Origin: an uncultured Oscillospiraceae bacterium
GTDB lineage: Bacteria; Bacillota; Clostridia; Oscillospirales; Ruminococcaceae
Direction: 5' to 3'
Length of the DNA stretch: 12,815 bases
Assembly: GCA_910577365.1 (NCBI GenBank)
Contig: CAJTMU010000066.1
Span: forward strand, 1-12,815
Part shown: piece by piece, positions 7,473-12,815 of the stretch
Layout of the letters: every line of letters begins with the position of its first letter
Position numbering within the stretch: position 1 is the first letter of the stretch
Made by a program: the position numbers and the translations under genes
The notes under the pieces: model-generated
What the model saw: only the letters and a program-made list of their open reading frames with translations
Database searches by the model: none
Told to the model about the DNA's origin: nothing

Positions 7473-8621
7473 TCAACCCGGGAATTCGTAGGCGTAGTAG
7501 AAGCTGTCTGCCGGAACAGCCCCGCCAACCGATTCAGGCTTCTGCTCAAAAAGGACGTCGTAATATCCCGAAAGCTTTTCTTTCATCTCCTCACCTGTTA
7601 TGCATACAATATTACACTTCGGGATAGCCTTTTCCGCGACTGCCGCTTTGATAATGCCGTATTTTTCGACAAGCTGAGCAGCCTCGGCAACATTATTGTT
7701 GACATAATCCACGGAAGCCTTATACTCCGTCAGAAAATGATTTACTACTTCGGGATATTCCTCCACAAACTCCGTGCGGGCAATCACCGCGCCCGTGATA
7801 AGCGCACTGCCGTTGCCAAGCTTATCCCATTCCTCGTTGAGATCAATCACAACATTGATATTTTCGTTCTGGGTCTGAGCCACTGTAACAAAGGGCTGGG
7901 GCAGCATCGCAACGCCGTCCTCATCCGCAGACAGAGCCGCCACACACTCCGCGTGCTCACTCTTCCACTCAATATTCACATCGTTCTCAGGGTCAATGCC
8001 GTTCTCGCTGAGGATATAATTCAGCGCGTACTCGGGAGTAGCGCCCTTTCCCGCAGAGTAAATAGTTTTTCCCCTGAGGTCGGATATCTCCGCAACCGTA
8101 TCACCGTTTTCGCAGAGGTAAAGTACTCCAAGCGTGTTCACCGCCAGAACCATAACGCCGCCCTCAGTCTTACTGCAAAGCACCGCACCGAGATTTGCGG
8201 GAACACAGCAGATATCCGTATTGCCTTGAATTATCATCGGTGATATCTCGTCTACGGCAGCGGCTATAGTAAAGTCGTAAAGCAGGTCTTCCGTTTCCGT
8301 TTTATCCATAAGCTTTGTTAGACCCATAGCGGTAGGACCGCTAAGCGCCATTACCCTTACGGACTCGGGCGCGAGTGTTGGGGGAACCTCCCCGCTTTCG
8401 GCAATGTCCGCGTCCGAAGTGGGAGCGGCTTGCTCGGTGCCGCTGTCAGAGCCAGCAGTAGTTGGGGCGTTCTCGGGAACAGATTCCGAAACGGAATTAT
8501 CGGTGCTGTCCGAGCCGCTTGAACCGTCAGAGCTGTCCGTGTTCTTATCCGCGCAGCCTGCCATAAGTCCCGCGCAAAGCAGCGCGGCAATAAATGATTG
8601 TGCCTTTTTGGTGATAGTCAT
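7473..8621 (-). CDS. ABC transporter substrate-binding lipoprotein, NitT/TauT (NMT1/ThiY-like) family
   Basis: 382 residues from the ATG at 8621, chosen because AAAGGA lies 9 nt upstream and the signal peptide starts right there. An in-frame ATG at 8672 would add 17 residues encoded by repeat DNA. A lipoprotein signal peptide (KK, a hydrophobic core at 9-19, then LMAGC) gives lipidated Cys23. Residues 24-84 are a low-complexity Ser/Thr/Asp/Glu/Gly/Pro tether. The binding domain (about 85-375) begins VRVMALSGPTAMGL and contains a typical DLRGKTIYSAGKGATPE segment (181-197). It delivers solute to the permease encoded downstream. The substrate is unknown. The fold and context support the class, not a specific ligand such as a sulfonate or a thiamine precursor. 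It is first in its operon, behind a structured leader. Confidence 0.92.
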   Translation of the reverse strand: MTITKKAQSFIAALLCAGLMAGCADKNTDSSDGSSGSDSTDNSVSESVPENAPTTAGSDSGTEQAAPTSDADIAESGEVPPTLAPESVRVMALSGPTAMGLTKLMDKTETEDLLYDFTIAAAVDEISPMIIQGNTDICCVPANLGAVLCSKTEGGVMVLAVNTLGVLYLCENGDTVAEISDLRGKTIYSAGKGATPEYALNYILSENGIDPENDVNIEWKSEHAECVAALSADEDGVAMLPQPFVTVAQTQNENINVVIDLNEEWDKLGNGSALITGAVIARTEFVEEYPEVVNHFLTEYKASVDYVNNNVAEAAQLVEKYGIIKAAVAEKAIPKCNIVCITGEEMKEKLSGYYDVLFEQKPESVGGAVPADSFYYAYEFPG

Positions 8622-8647
8622 AGTCTTTAGTCCTTTCTTTGTTGATT

Positions 8648-8670
8648 CCACATACCAAATACCACATACC
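8648..8670 (-). repeat. Heptamer tandem repeat before the binding-protein RBS
   Basis: On the minus strand it reads GGTATGT GGTATTT GGTATGT GG, three 7-nt units and a partial one. It lies between the leader terminator and the ribosome binding site of the binding-protein gene. Its 7-nt period matches the repeat in the serC leader. Confidence 0.6.
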
Positions 8671-8679
8671 ACGCCATAT

Positions 8680-8701
8680 AAAAAAGCGCCCTTAAAGGCG
8701 C
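8680..8701 (-). terminator. Intrinsic terminator inside the transporter leader (attenuator)
   Basis: Minus strand: GCGCCU / GGGCGC stem (6 bp with one U-G pair), a 4-nt loop and a run of six T. It lies downstream of the promoter and 59 nt before the start codon. Read-through must therefore be regulated or partial for the operon to be expressed. Confidence 0.85.
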
Positions 8702-8868
8702 AGAAATCGTAATACCGTCGAGCACAAGATGCGCCCCTCGGTTGTTTCCGTGCCTTTCGCCTTAATCTCTTTCGGCGTCAGTATTAAGAGTTTCGGCAAA
8801 TACCCATTCCGTCGGGAAAACCTTTCGGTTTGAGATTATTGTACCGCCGTTTGAGGAAAATATTTTCC
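8680..8868 (-). ncRNA. Structured 5' leader of the ABC importer operon (candidate riboswitch or attenuator, class not recognised)
   Basis: About 190 nt from the predicted start site to the terminator. Pairings read on the minus strand: TAATCTC (8838-8832) with GAGATTA (8769-8763). Stacked directly on it is the hairpin AAACC-GAAA-GGTTT (8831-8818) with a GNRA loop. GGTATT can pair with AATACT inside the enclosed segment. CTTAAT can instead pair with the ATTAAG that overlaps the 3' strand of the first helix, so two folds compete. CGCC/GGCG and GCGCA/TGTGC hairpins follow before the terminator. I compared it by eye with TPP, cobalamin, FMN, lysine, SAM, glycine, guanidine, c-di-GMP and T-box consensus elements and saw no match. 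Confidence 0.6.
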
Positions 8869-8869
8869 T
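8854..8869. promoter_or_regulatory. 16-bp perfect palindrome at the leftward transcription start
   Basis: AGGAAAATATTTTCCT is fully symmetric and begins about 5 nt past the -10 box of the importer promoter, covering about +1 to +15. It could be a repressor operator or a 5'-end hairpin in the leader RNA. Confidence 0.5.
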
Positions 8870-8874
8870 TTTGT

Positions 8875-8903
8875 ATTATACTCCATTATTTCCGTTTTGT
8901 CAA
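8875..8903 (-). promoter_or_regulatory. SigA-type promoter of the ABC importer operon
   Basis: On the minus strand: TTGACA (8903-8898), a 17-nt spacer and TATAAT (8880-8875), perfect consensus at the ideal spacing. It is divergent from the promoter at 8932, with 28 bp between the two -35 boxes. Confidence 0.88.
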
Positions 8904-8931
8904 GACATGTGTTTGAAATATTTAAAAAGCC

Positions 8932-8960
8932 TTGACTTTTTAAAACTAATGGTTTATAAT
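8932..8960 (+). promoter_or_regulatory. SigA-type promoter of the hypothetical lipoprotein gene
   Basis: TTGACT (8932-8937), a 17-nt spacer and TATAAT (8955-8960). TGACTTT (8933-8939) and AAAGTCA (8967-8973) form an inverted repeat that brackets the promoter. The start site should be near 8967. Confidence 0.8.
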
Positions 8961-8966
8961 ATAAAT

Positions 8967-9234
8967 AAAGTCAGTGTTTGTAATTTATAAATGCTGATAA
9001 ATAACTTAAAATCAAGCGTTACAAGAATTTTTTCAACAGTTTCAAGTTCTTTGCGGTAATTAAGTTTTATTGTATCCATAACCCGCATTAAAGTGTATGA
9101 AATATAACAGCCGCGAAATACCATGCAAATTTTTACGTATCGCATCTATATTGTTTGGGGGCAATTTTTGCGAAAATTTATAATTGTATTCATTATTCCA
9201 CTCAACATATCATGTTATCAAGGAGGTACATATT
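8967..9234 (+). other. Long AT-rich 5' leader of the hypothetical lipoprotein gene
   Basis: About 268 nt from the predicted start site to the ATG. I see no convincing ORF, terminator or strong hairpin; a small GCAA/TTGC hairpin lies near 9161-9171. A second possible promoter, TTGGGG at 9155-9160 and TATAAT at 9179-9184 with an 18-nt spacer, would shorten the leader. The gene's RBS AAGGAGG is at 9220-9226. With the divergent promoters and the leftward leader, this accounts for the whole 8622-9234 gap. Confidence 0.45.
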
Positions 9235-10059
9235 ATGAAAAAGATCGGGATATTAAAATTACTGCAGGTAAAAAACATCTTTTTTATCATTGCTTTTAGC
9301 GTTGCGGCATTGGCAACGGTGTTATCCTGTGCGTCACTTGAAAAAAGAGCCGCGGGCGCGGGTGATAACGCCGACGGTCTCATAGACAAAAAAACATACG
9401 AATATGTCAGTGTGGTGGGTGTTACTGACAAGAGAATTGGCATGCCGTCTTGGAATTACTATCATCATATTGATGATCCCGTGGTTCTGACAGAGTATCC
9501 TGACGCTCTGCGCCCTTACGCCAAGGAGTTGGAGCGTGTCAACTTGGATCTTGATATGGATTACGAAATAACCAAAGTGTTTTCAAGCGATGAAGAAGCG
9601 AAGTATATTATAGAGTTTATTACTTCAATGAGCATGGAGGAGTTCCGAGATTTTGTCTATGAGGGGTATGAAGATGAGATAGAATACTCCCGTAGCTCTT
9701 ACTATCGCAATTACCTTGATGAAACTACTGAAGATGATACAACAGATGTTGCCGAAAACAGCGGCGCTGACGGTGGAGTCGCAGGAGTAAAAGAAATCAT
9801 AGGCTTTGACGGCGCTATAAAACACCGCGGCGGATTTTGGTATTTTGCGGACAATGAGACCGCTGAGTCCGATATTCACTACTACCCCAACAATGAGCCT
9901 TATGGTGACACGTCTGGCGTAATCCCATACGGCGACCTTTCTCCCAGCAGCAATGTCGGAGTCCTTACCAATAAGGACAGTACCAATGAAGTTCCCGATT
10001 CAAGAATAGGTATTTATAAAGGCGACGGCTGGGTTTATCATGTTTATAGCTGCGATTAA
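9235..10059 (+). CDS. Hypothetical secreted protein, probable lipoprotein
   Basis: 274 residues, family not recognised. The start is ATG 9235, with AAGGAGG 8 nt upstream; an in-frame TTG at 9184 lacks an RBS. The N-terminus (KK, then a hydrophobic stretch at about 14-30) ends in VLSC, a near-lipobox that would put lipidated Cys at residue 32. The mature part is acidic and rich in Tyr, Asp and Glu (for example FVYEGYEDEIEY), with a Glu/Asp/Thr tract (about 162-172) and an aromatic C-terminal part with GGFWYFAD and GDGWVYHVYS. No enzyme motif was seen. It is transcribed alone, with its own promoter and terminator, so context gives no role beyond a surface or envelope location. Confidence 0.85.
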   Translation: MKKIGILKLLQVKNIFFIIAFSVAALATVLSCASLEKRAAGAGDNADGLIDKKTYEYVSVVGVTDKRIGMPSWNYYHHIDDPVVLTEYPDALRPYAKELERVNLDLDMDYEITKVFSSDEEAKYIIEFITSMSMEEFRDFVYEGYEDEIEYSRSSYYRNYLDETTEDDTTDVAENSGADGGVAGVKEIIGFDGAIKHRGGFWYFADNETAESDIHYYPNNEPYGDTSGVIPYGDLSPSSNVGVLTNKDSTNEVPDSRIGIYKGDGWVYHVYSCD

Positions 10060-10074
10060 TACTTACAATATCCT

Positions 10075-10110
10075 AAAACAGCCCCACGCGACGGTATGGG
10101 GCTGTTTTTT
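10075..10110 (+). terminator. Strong intrinsic terminator after the hypothetical lipoprotein gene
   Basis: ACAGCCCCA / TGGGGCTGT (9 bp, extended by AAA/TTT pairs) with a 10-nt loop and a tail of six T. It begins 15 nt after the stop codon. Confidence 0.95.
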
Positions 10111-10143
10111 ATGCAAAAAATGGCTTTGAAGTATTTTACCCGC

Positions 10144-10172
10144 TTGACATATTGGTAAAATTAGCTTATAAT
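10144..10172 (+). promoter_or_regulatory. SigA-type promoter of the serine biosynthesis operon
   Basis: TTGACA (10144-10149), a 17-nt spacer and TATAAT (10167-10172), perfect consensus. Transcription should start near 10179, giving a leader of about 125 nt before serC that contains the heptamer hairpin. Confidence 0.88.
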
Positions 10173-10189
10173 ATAGATGTATACTGTTA

Positions 10190-10267
10190 GAAGTAAGTGG
10201 TAAGATGTAAGACGTAAGAACTTTCGGGAAAGAGAGTTCTTACCTCTTACCTCTCACACCTTACTTC
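10190..10267 (+). repeat. Heptamer-repeat hairpin in the serC 5' UTR
   Basis: Two 32-nt arms (10190-10221 and 10236-10267) are inverted complements at about 27 of 32 positions. Each arm is built from 7-nt units of the form GTAAGAN or its complement. The 14-nt loop can form CTTT-CGGG-AAAG. No T run follows, so it is not a terminator. It ends about 23 nt before the serC RBS. It may be a small mobile or dispersed repeat, or a translation or stability control element. Confidence 0.75.
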
Positions 10268-10303
10268 CTCAGAAAATATCTGACAATTCAGGAGGAAACA
10301 AAA

Positions 10304-11383
10304 ATGAGAGTTTACAATTTCAGCGCGGGCCCTGCCGTTCTGCCCGAGGAAGTGCTTAAGGAAGCGGCAGATGAAATGCTGGATTACAACGGCACCGGCA
10401 TGTCAGTAATGGAGATGTCCCACCGTTCAAAGGCTTACGACGAGATAATCAAGACCGCGGAAAAGGATATCAGGGATTTGATGAATATACCTGACAACTA
10501 TAAGGTGCTGTTTTTGCAGGGCGGCGCTTCTCAGCAGTTCGCAGCTGTACCGATGAACCTGATGAAGAACAAAAAGGCTGCCTATATTATCACGGGTCAG
10601 TGGGCAAAAAAGGCTTATCAGGAAGCTCAGATATACGGCGAAGCGGTAGCGGTGGCTTCCTCCGCCGACAAAACTTTCTCCTATATTCCCGATTGCTCCG
10701 ATTTGGATATACCCGATGACGCAGATTATGTTTACATCTGCGAGAACAATACCATTTACGGAACAAAGTTCAAAAATCTACCCAATACCAAGGGGCACAT
10801 TCTTGTGGCGGACGTTTCCTCCTGCTTCCTGTCTGAACCGGTGGACGTAACAAAATACGGAGTAATCTACGGCGGCGTTCAGAAAAACGTAGGACCTGCG
10901 GGCGTTGTTATCGCCATTATACGCGAGGACCTCATTACCGACGACGTTCTCCCTTGCACACCCACTATGCTCAAGTGGAAGACCCAGTCGGACAACGATT
11001 CTCTTTACAACACCCCCCCCTGCTATGGTATATATATTTGCGGCAAGGTGTTCAAGTGGATTAAGAAAATGGGTGGTCTGGAGGCTATGAAGGCTCATAA
11101 CGAGAAGAAAGCAAAGATCCTTTATGATTTCCTTGACTCCAGCAAGCTGTTCAAAGGTACAGTAGCTCCCGAAGATCGTTCGCTGATGAACGTTCCGTTC
11201 GTTACGGGCAACGAGGAGCTTGACGCGAAGTTTGTTAAGGAAGCAAAAGCTGCGGGCTTTGAAAACCTCAAGGGCCACAGATCCGTCGGCGGCATGAGAG
11301 CTTCCATCTACAACGCTATGCCTATCGAGGGCGTTGAGAAGCTGGTTGCATTTATGAAAAAGTTTGAAGAGGAGAATTCCTGA
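10304..11383 (+). CDS. serC: Phosphoserine aminotransferase SerC
   Basis: PLP enzyme that converts 3-phosphohydroxypyruvate and glutamate to O-phosphoserine and 2-oxoglutarate, the second step of serine synthesis. It has 359 residues, the usual length for SerC. It opens with the family signature NFSAGPAVLPEEVL (5-18), has the phosphate/PLP-binding GGASQQF (73-79) and the conserved TGQW (97-100), and carries the Schiff-base lysine in YGGVQKNVGPAG (K194). The C-terminal GHRSVGGMRASIYNAMP is also characteristic. GGAGG lies 8 nt before the ATG. It leads an operon with the DUF6440-like gene (10-nt gap) and serA, behind its own consensus promoter. A run of eight C at 11013-11020 encodes Thr-Pro-Pro and is a possible slippage site. 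Confidence 0.97.
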   Translation: MRVYNFSAGPAVLPEEVLKEAADEMLDYNGTGMSVMEMSHRSKAYDEIIKTAEKDIRDLMNIPDNYKVLFLQGGASQQFAAVPMNLMKNKKAAYIITGQWAKKAYQEAQIYGEAVAVASSADKTFSYIPDCSDLDIPDDADYVYICENNTIYGTKFKNLPNTKGHILVADVSSCFLSEPVDVTKYGVIYGGVQKNVGPAGVVIAIIREDLITDDVLPCTPTMLKWKTQSDNDSLYNTPPCYGIYICGKVFKWIKKMGGLEAMKAHNEKKAKILYDFLDSSKLFKGTVAPEDRSLMNVPFVTGNEELDAKFVKEAKAAGFENLKGHRSVGGMRASIYNAMPIEGVEKLVAFMKKFEEENS

Positions 11384-11393
11384 GGAGATAATT

Positions 11394-11585
11394 ATGGATA
11401 ATGACAGATTTATAAAGGTCTATTCACAAGGAAAAAACCTGGCATCAAGTAAGGTTGAAATATTTATCGATACAGCGACTGGAGTAAACTATATCTTCTG
11501 CCAGGAGGGCTATGCGGGCGGACTCACCCCGCTGCTTGACCCCGATGGAAAACCTGTTGTAACCATAGTTAACAAGAAAAACTAA
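11394..11585 (+). CDS. Small DUF6440-like protein
   Basis: 63 residues from the ATG at 11394. GAGGAG overlaps the serC stop codon and lies 6 nt upstream; an earlier in-frame ATG at 11364 lies inside serC. The protein has an N-terminal FIKVYSQG segment, then VEIFIDTATGVNYIF and GYAGGLTPLLDPDGKPVV, which I recognise from memory as the core of DUF6440, a small family common in Clostridia with no known function. It has no signal peptide or membrane helix and is probably a small cytosolic beta-rich domain. Its position between serC and serA suggests co-expression with serine synthesis, but that is not proof of a role in it. Confidence 0.85.
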   Translation: MDNDRFIKVYSQGKNLASSKVEIFIDTATGVNYIFCQEGYAGGLTPLLDPDGKPVVTIVNKKN

Positions 11586-11659
11586 ACACTCCAAGCCGAA
11601 ATCCCGCAGCAACGTCCTGCTTATGCGACATAGCAGCGTAAAGCATATAGCAATGCGCA

Positions 11660-11738
11660 CGCAGAAATTTTCCGCAAGACGGAAGTTTTGCGTGACAATT
11701 GCGCAAATGCTTAAGACATTACGCCGCATATTGCGCAA
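11660..11738 (+). repeat. Repeat-rich spacer before serA with TGCGCA-type motifs
   Basis: The gap 11586-11845 has no convincing ORF. It holds an imperfect hairpin (11660-11674 with 11680-11692, core TTCCG / CGGAA). Two copies of the palindrome TTGCGCAA follow (11699-11706 and 11731-11738), 32 nt apart. The stretch between and around them closely matches parts of the element at 7271-7365. It probably belongs to a dispersed intergenic repeat family. Confidence 0.5.
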
Positions 11739-11777
11739 AATTTTAAGGCGAAGCGGAACGGAGCTTACTCTGCAAGG

Positions 11778-11814
11778 ATCACACCGTTTGCGTCAAAACC
11801 GAAAACGGTGTGGT
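11778..11814 (+). promoter_or_regulatory. Hairpin ahead of the serA ribosome binding site
   Basis: A 12-bp stem (11778-11789 with 11803-11814, one T-G pair; core CACACCGTTT / AAACGGTGTG) with a 13-nt loop. A TTCTTTTT run starts only 8 nt later, so it is not a standard terminator. The serA RBS AAGGAG (11834-11839) follows. It may attenuate or stabilise the serA part of the operon mRNA. Confidence 0.5.
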
Positions 11815-11845
11815 CCGGGAAATTCTTTTTAATAAGGAGAAAGAA

Positions 11846-12815
11846 ATGTACAATATACAAACATTAAACAAGATTGCCGCTTGCGGCACGGACTTGTTGG
11901 ACAAGTCCAAATATACTTTTGGGGACGATATAAAGAACCCCGATGCGATTTTGGTGCGCTCGGCGGCAATGCACGATATGGAACTTGGCGATAATCTTCT
12001 TGCTATCGCGAGAGCAGGAGCTGGCACCAACAACATACCCATTGAAAAGTGCAGCGAGAAGGGCGTTGTTGTGTTCAACACACCTGGGGCTAACGCCAAC
12101 GCTGTCAAGGAGTTGGTCATCGCGGCGCTTCTGATGTCATCGCGCCGTATACCCGCTTCGTTGGATTGGATAAAGACGCTCAAGGGCAAGGGCGACGAGG
12201 TAGGAAAGCTGGTCGAAAAGGGCAAGAGCCAGTTTGCGGGTCCTGAGATAATGGGTAAAAAGCTTGGTGTTATAGGTCTGGGAGCTATCGGTATTCTGGT
12301 AGCTAACGCAGCGGCGGCTCTCGGCATGGACGTTTACGGGGCTGACCCGTTTCTGTCGGTGGACGGCGCGCTGAAGCTGTCGGGCAAGGTACACTATGTA
12401 AAGAGCAACAAGGAGATATTTGAGCAGTGCGATTACATCACCCTGCACGTTCCGCTTCTGCCCGACACCAAGGGCATGATAAACGCGGAAGTCATCGCCT
12501 CCATGAAAAAGAACGTACGCCTGCTGAACTTCAGCCGTGATGCTCTGGTTGATGAAAAGGCAATCATCGACGCGTTGGCTAACGGCGGAATGGCGTGCTA
12601 TGTTACCGATTTTGCGACGGATGCTCTCATAGACAAAGAGGGCGTTGTTGTTCTGCCTCACTTGGGAGCTTCCACACCCGAGAGTGAAGACAACTGCGCG
12701 ATCATGGCGGTAAAGGAAATAATAGATTATATTGAAAACGGAAATATTAAAAATTCCGTAAATCTCCCCAATGTTGAAATGACCATAAGCGGAAGCGCAA
12801 AAATATGCGTTATCC
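11846..12815 (+). CDS. serA: D-3-phosphoglycerate dehydrogenase SerA (3' end beyond window)
   Basis: NAD-dependent enzyme that oxidises 3-phosphoglycerate to 3-phosphohydroxypyruvate, the substrate of SerC. 323 codons are present and the frame is open at the window end. AAGGAG lies 6 nt before the ATG. It has the substrate-domain segment ARAGAGTNNIP (55-65), the dinucleotide-binding GLGAIG (144-149), catalytic Arg231 in NFSRDALVD and catalytic His272 in PHLGASTPES. The acid region reads TDFATDA (254-260), where the long E. coli-type enzyme has a Glu. This matches the short SerA form of many Clostridia and Bacteroidetes, which I expect to end in an ACT domain starting near residue 310. The gene follows the DUF6440-like gene by 260 bp, with no clear promoter between, so it is probably the third gene of the operon. 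Confidence 0.95.
   Translation, partial: MYNIQTLNKIAACGTDLLDKSKYTFGDDIKNPDAILVRSAAMHDMELGDNLLAIARAGAGTNNIPIEKCSEKGVVVFNTPGANANAVKELVIAALLMSSRRIPASLDWIKTLKGKGDEVGKLVEKGKSQFAGPEIMGKKLGVIGLGAIGILVANAAAALGMDVYGADPFLSVDGALKLSGKVHYVKSNKEIFEQCDYITLHVPLLPDTKGMINAEVIASMKKNVRLLNFSRDALVDEKAIIDALANGGMACYVTDFATDALIDKEGVVVLPHLGASTPESEDNCAIMAVKEIIDYIENGNIKNSVNLPNVEMTISGSAKICVI

Noticed and set aside
7425..8243. 272-codon open frame on the plus strand
   Set aside because: It lies opposite the well-supported binding-protein gene, lacks an RBS, and its translation has no recognisable domain. It is an antisense shadow.
8622..8672. Extended N-terminus of the binding protein from an ATG at 8672
   Set aside because: It would be encoded by the heptamer repeat and would place residues before a standard lipoprotein signal peptide that begins exactly at the ATG at 8621.
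8784..8807. Seven-codon leader peptide (MGICRNS) on the minus strand in the importer leader
   Set aside because: Only a weak SD-like sequence precedes it and there is no run of regulatory codons. Ribosome-based attenuation is not supported, though not excluded.
8841..8850. Possible T-box-like string (GGCGGTAC, minus strand)
   Set aside because: It is at the 5' end of the leader rather than next to the terminator, and the AGGGTGGNACCGCG core is absent.
8954..9145. 63-codon minus-strand frame in the divergent intergenic region
   Set aside because: No SD precedes its start and it runs through the -10 box of a good plus-strand promoter. The composition is plain AT-rich.
11623..11832. 69-codon Arg-rich plus-strand frame before serA
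   Set aside because: No SD. It covers the repeat and hairpin region, and its composition follows from TGCG-type repeats rather than from coding selection.
11779..12327. 182-codon open frame on the minus strand
   Set aside because: It is antisense to serA, whose motifs and RBS are clear, and its predicted protein is low-complexity.

Overview
The window looks like chromosomal DNA of a low-to-mid GC member of the Clostridia, most likely a Ruminococcus-like gut or rumen Oscillospiraceae. This is inferred from strong AGGAGG-type ribosome binding sites, near-perfect sigma-70/SigA promoters, intrinsic terminators, a DUF6440-type small protein in a serine operon, and a two-protein c-di-GMP block typical of that group. 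No tRNA, rRNA, CRISPR array, transposase or phage gene is visible.

Layout. (1) 2-2062 (+): the 3' part of a membrane receptor with an extracellular solute-binding domain, one transmembrane helix, a degenerate GGDEF domain and an intact EAL domain. It is closed by a strong terminator. (2) 2342-5599 (+): a 1085-residue cytoplasmic PAS / degenerate GGDEF / GAF-like / Cys-rich PAS / degenerate GGDEF / intact EAL protein. It has its own consensus promoter, with a perfect 13-nt palindrome in the -35/-10 spacer. Both proteins should hydrolyse c-di-GMP rather than make it. (3) 5818-8621 (-), convergent with (2): an ABC importer of the NitT/TauT (SsuBC-like) class. Transcription order is lipoprotein binding protein, a 298-bp gap with a 3' hairpin and a 95-bp inverted-repeat element, permease, then ATPase. 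The operon starts from a perfect TTGACA-N17-TATAAT promoter with a 16-bp palindrome at the start site. A structured leader of about 190 nt follows and ends in an intrinsic terminator before the first gene. This is the architecture of a riboswitch or attenuator, and I could not match it to a known class. (4) 8932-10110 (+): a divergent promoter, a long AT-rich leader, an unrecognised predicted lipoprotein and a strong terminator. (5) 10144-12815 (+): a serine biosynthesis operon, serC, a 63-residue DUF6440-like gene and serA (cut by the window end). A 32-bp imperfect hairpin made of 7-nt repeats lies in the serC 5' UTR, and a repeat-rich gap lies before serA.

How it fits together. The ser genes supply the first two steps from 3-phosphoglycerate to phosphoserine. 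The importer takes up an unknown small organic solute under leader-RNA control. The two EAL proteins read an external ligand and internal signals and lower c-di-GMP. The most notable unexplained items are the transporter leader RNA, the heptamer-repeat arrays in two 5' UTRs, and a small intergenic repeat family shared between about 7.3 kb and 11.7 kb.
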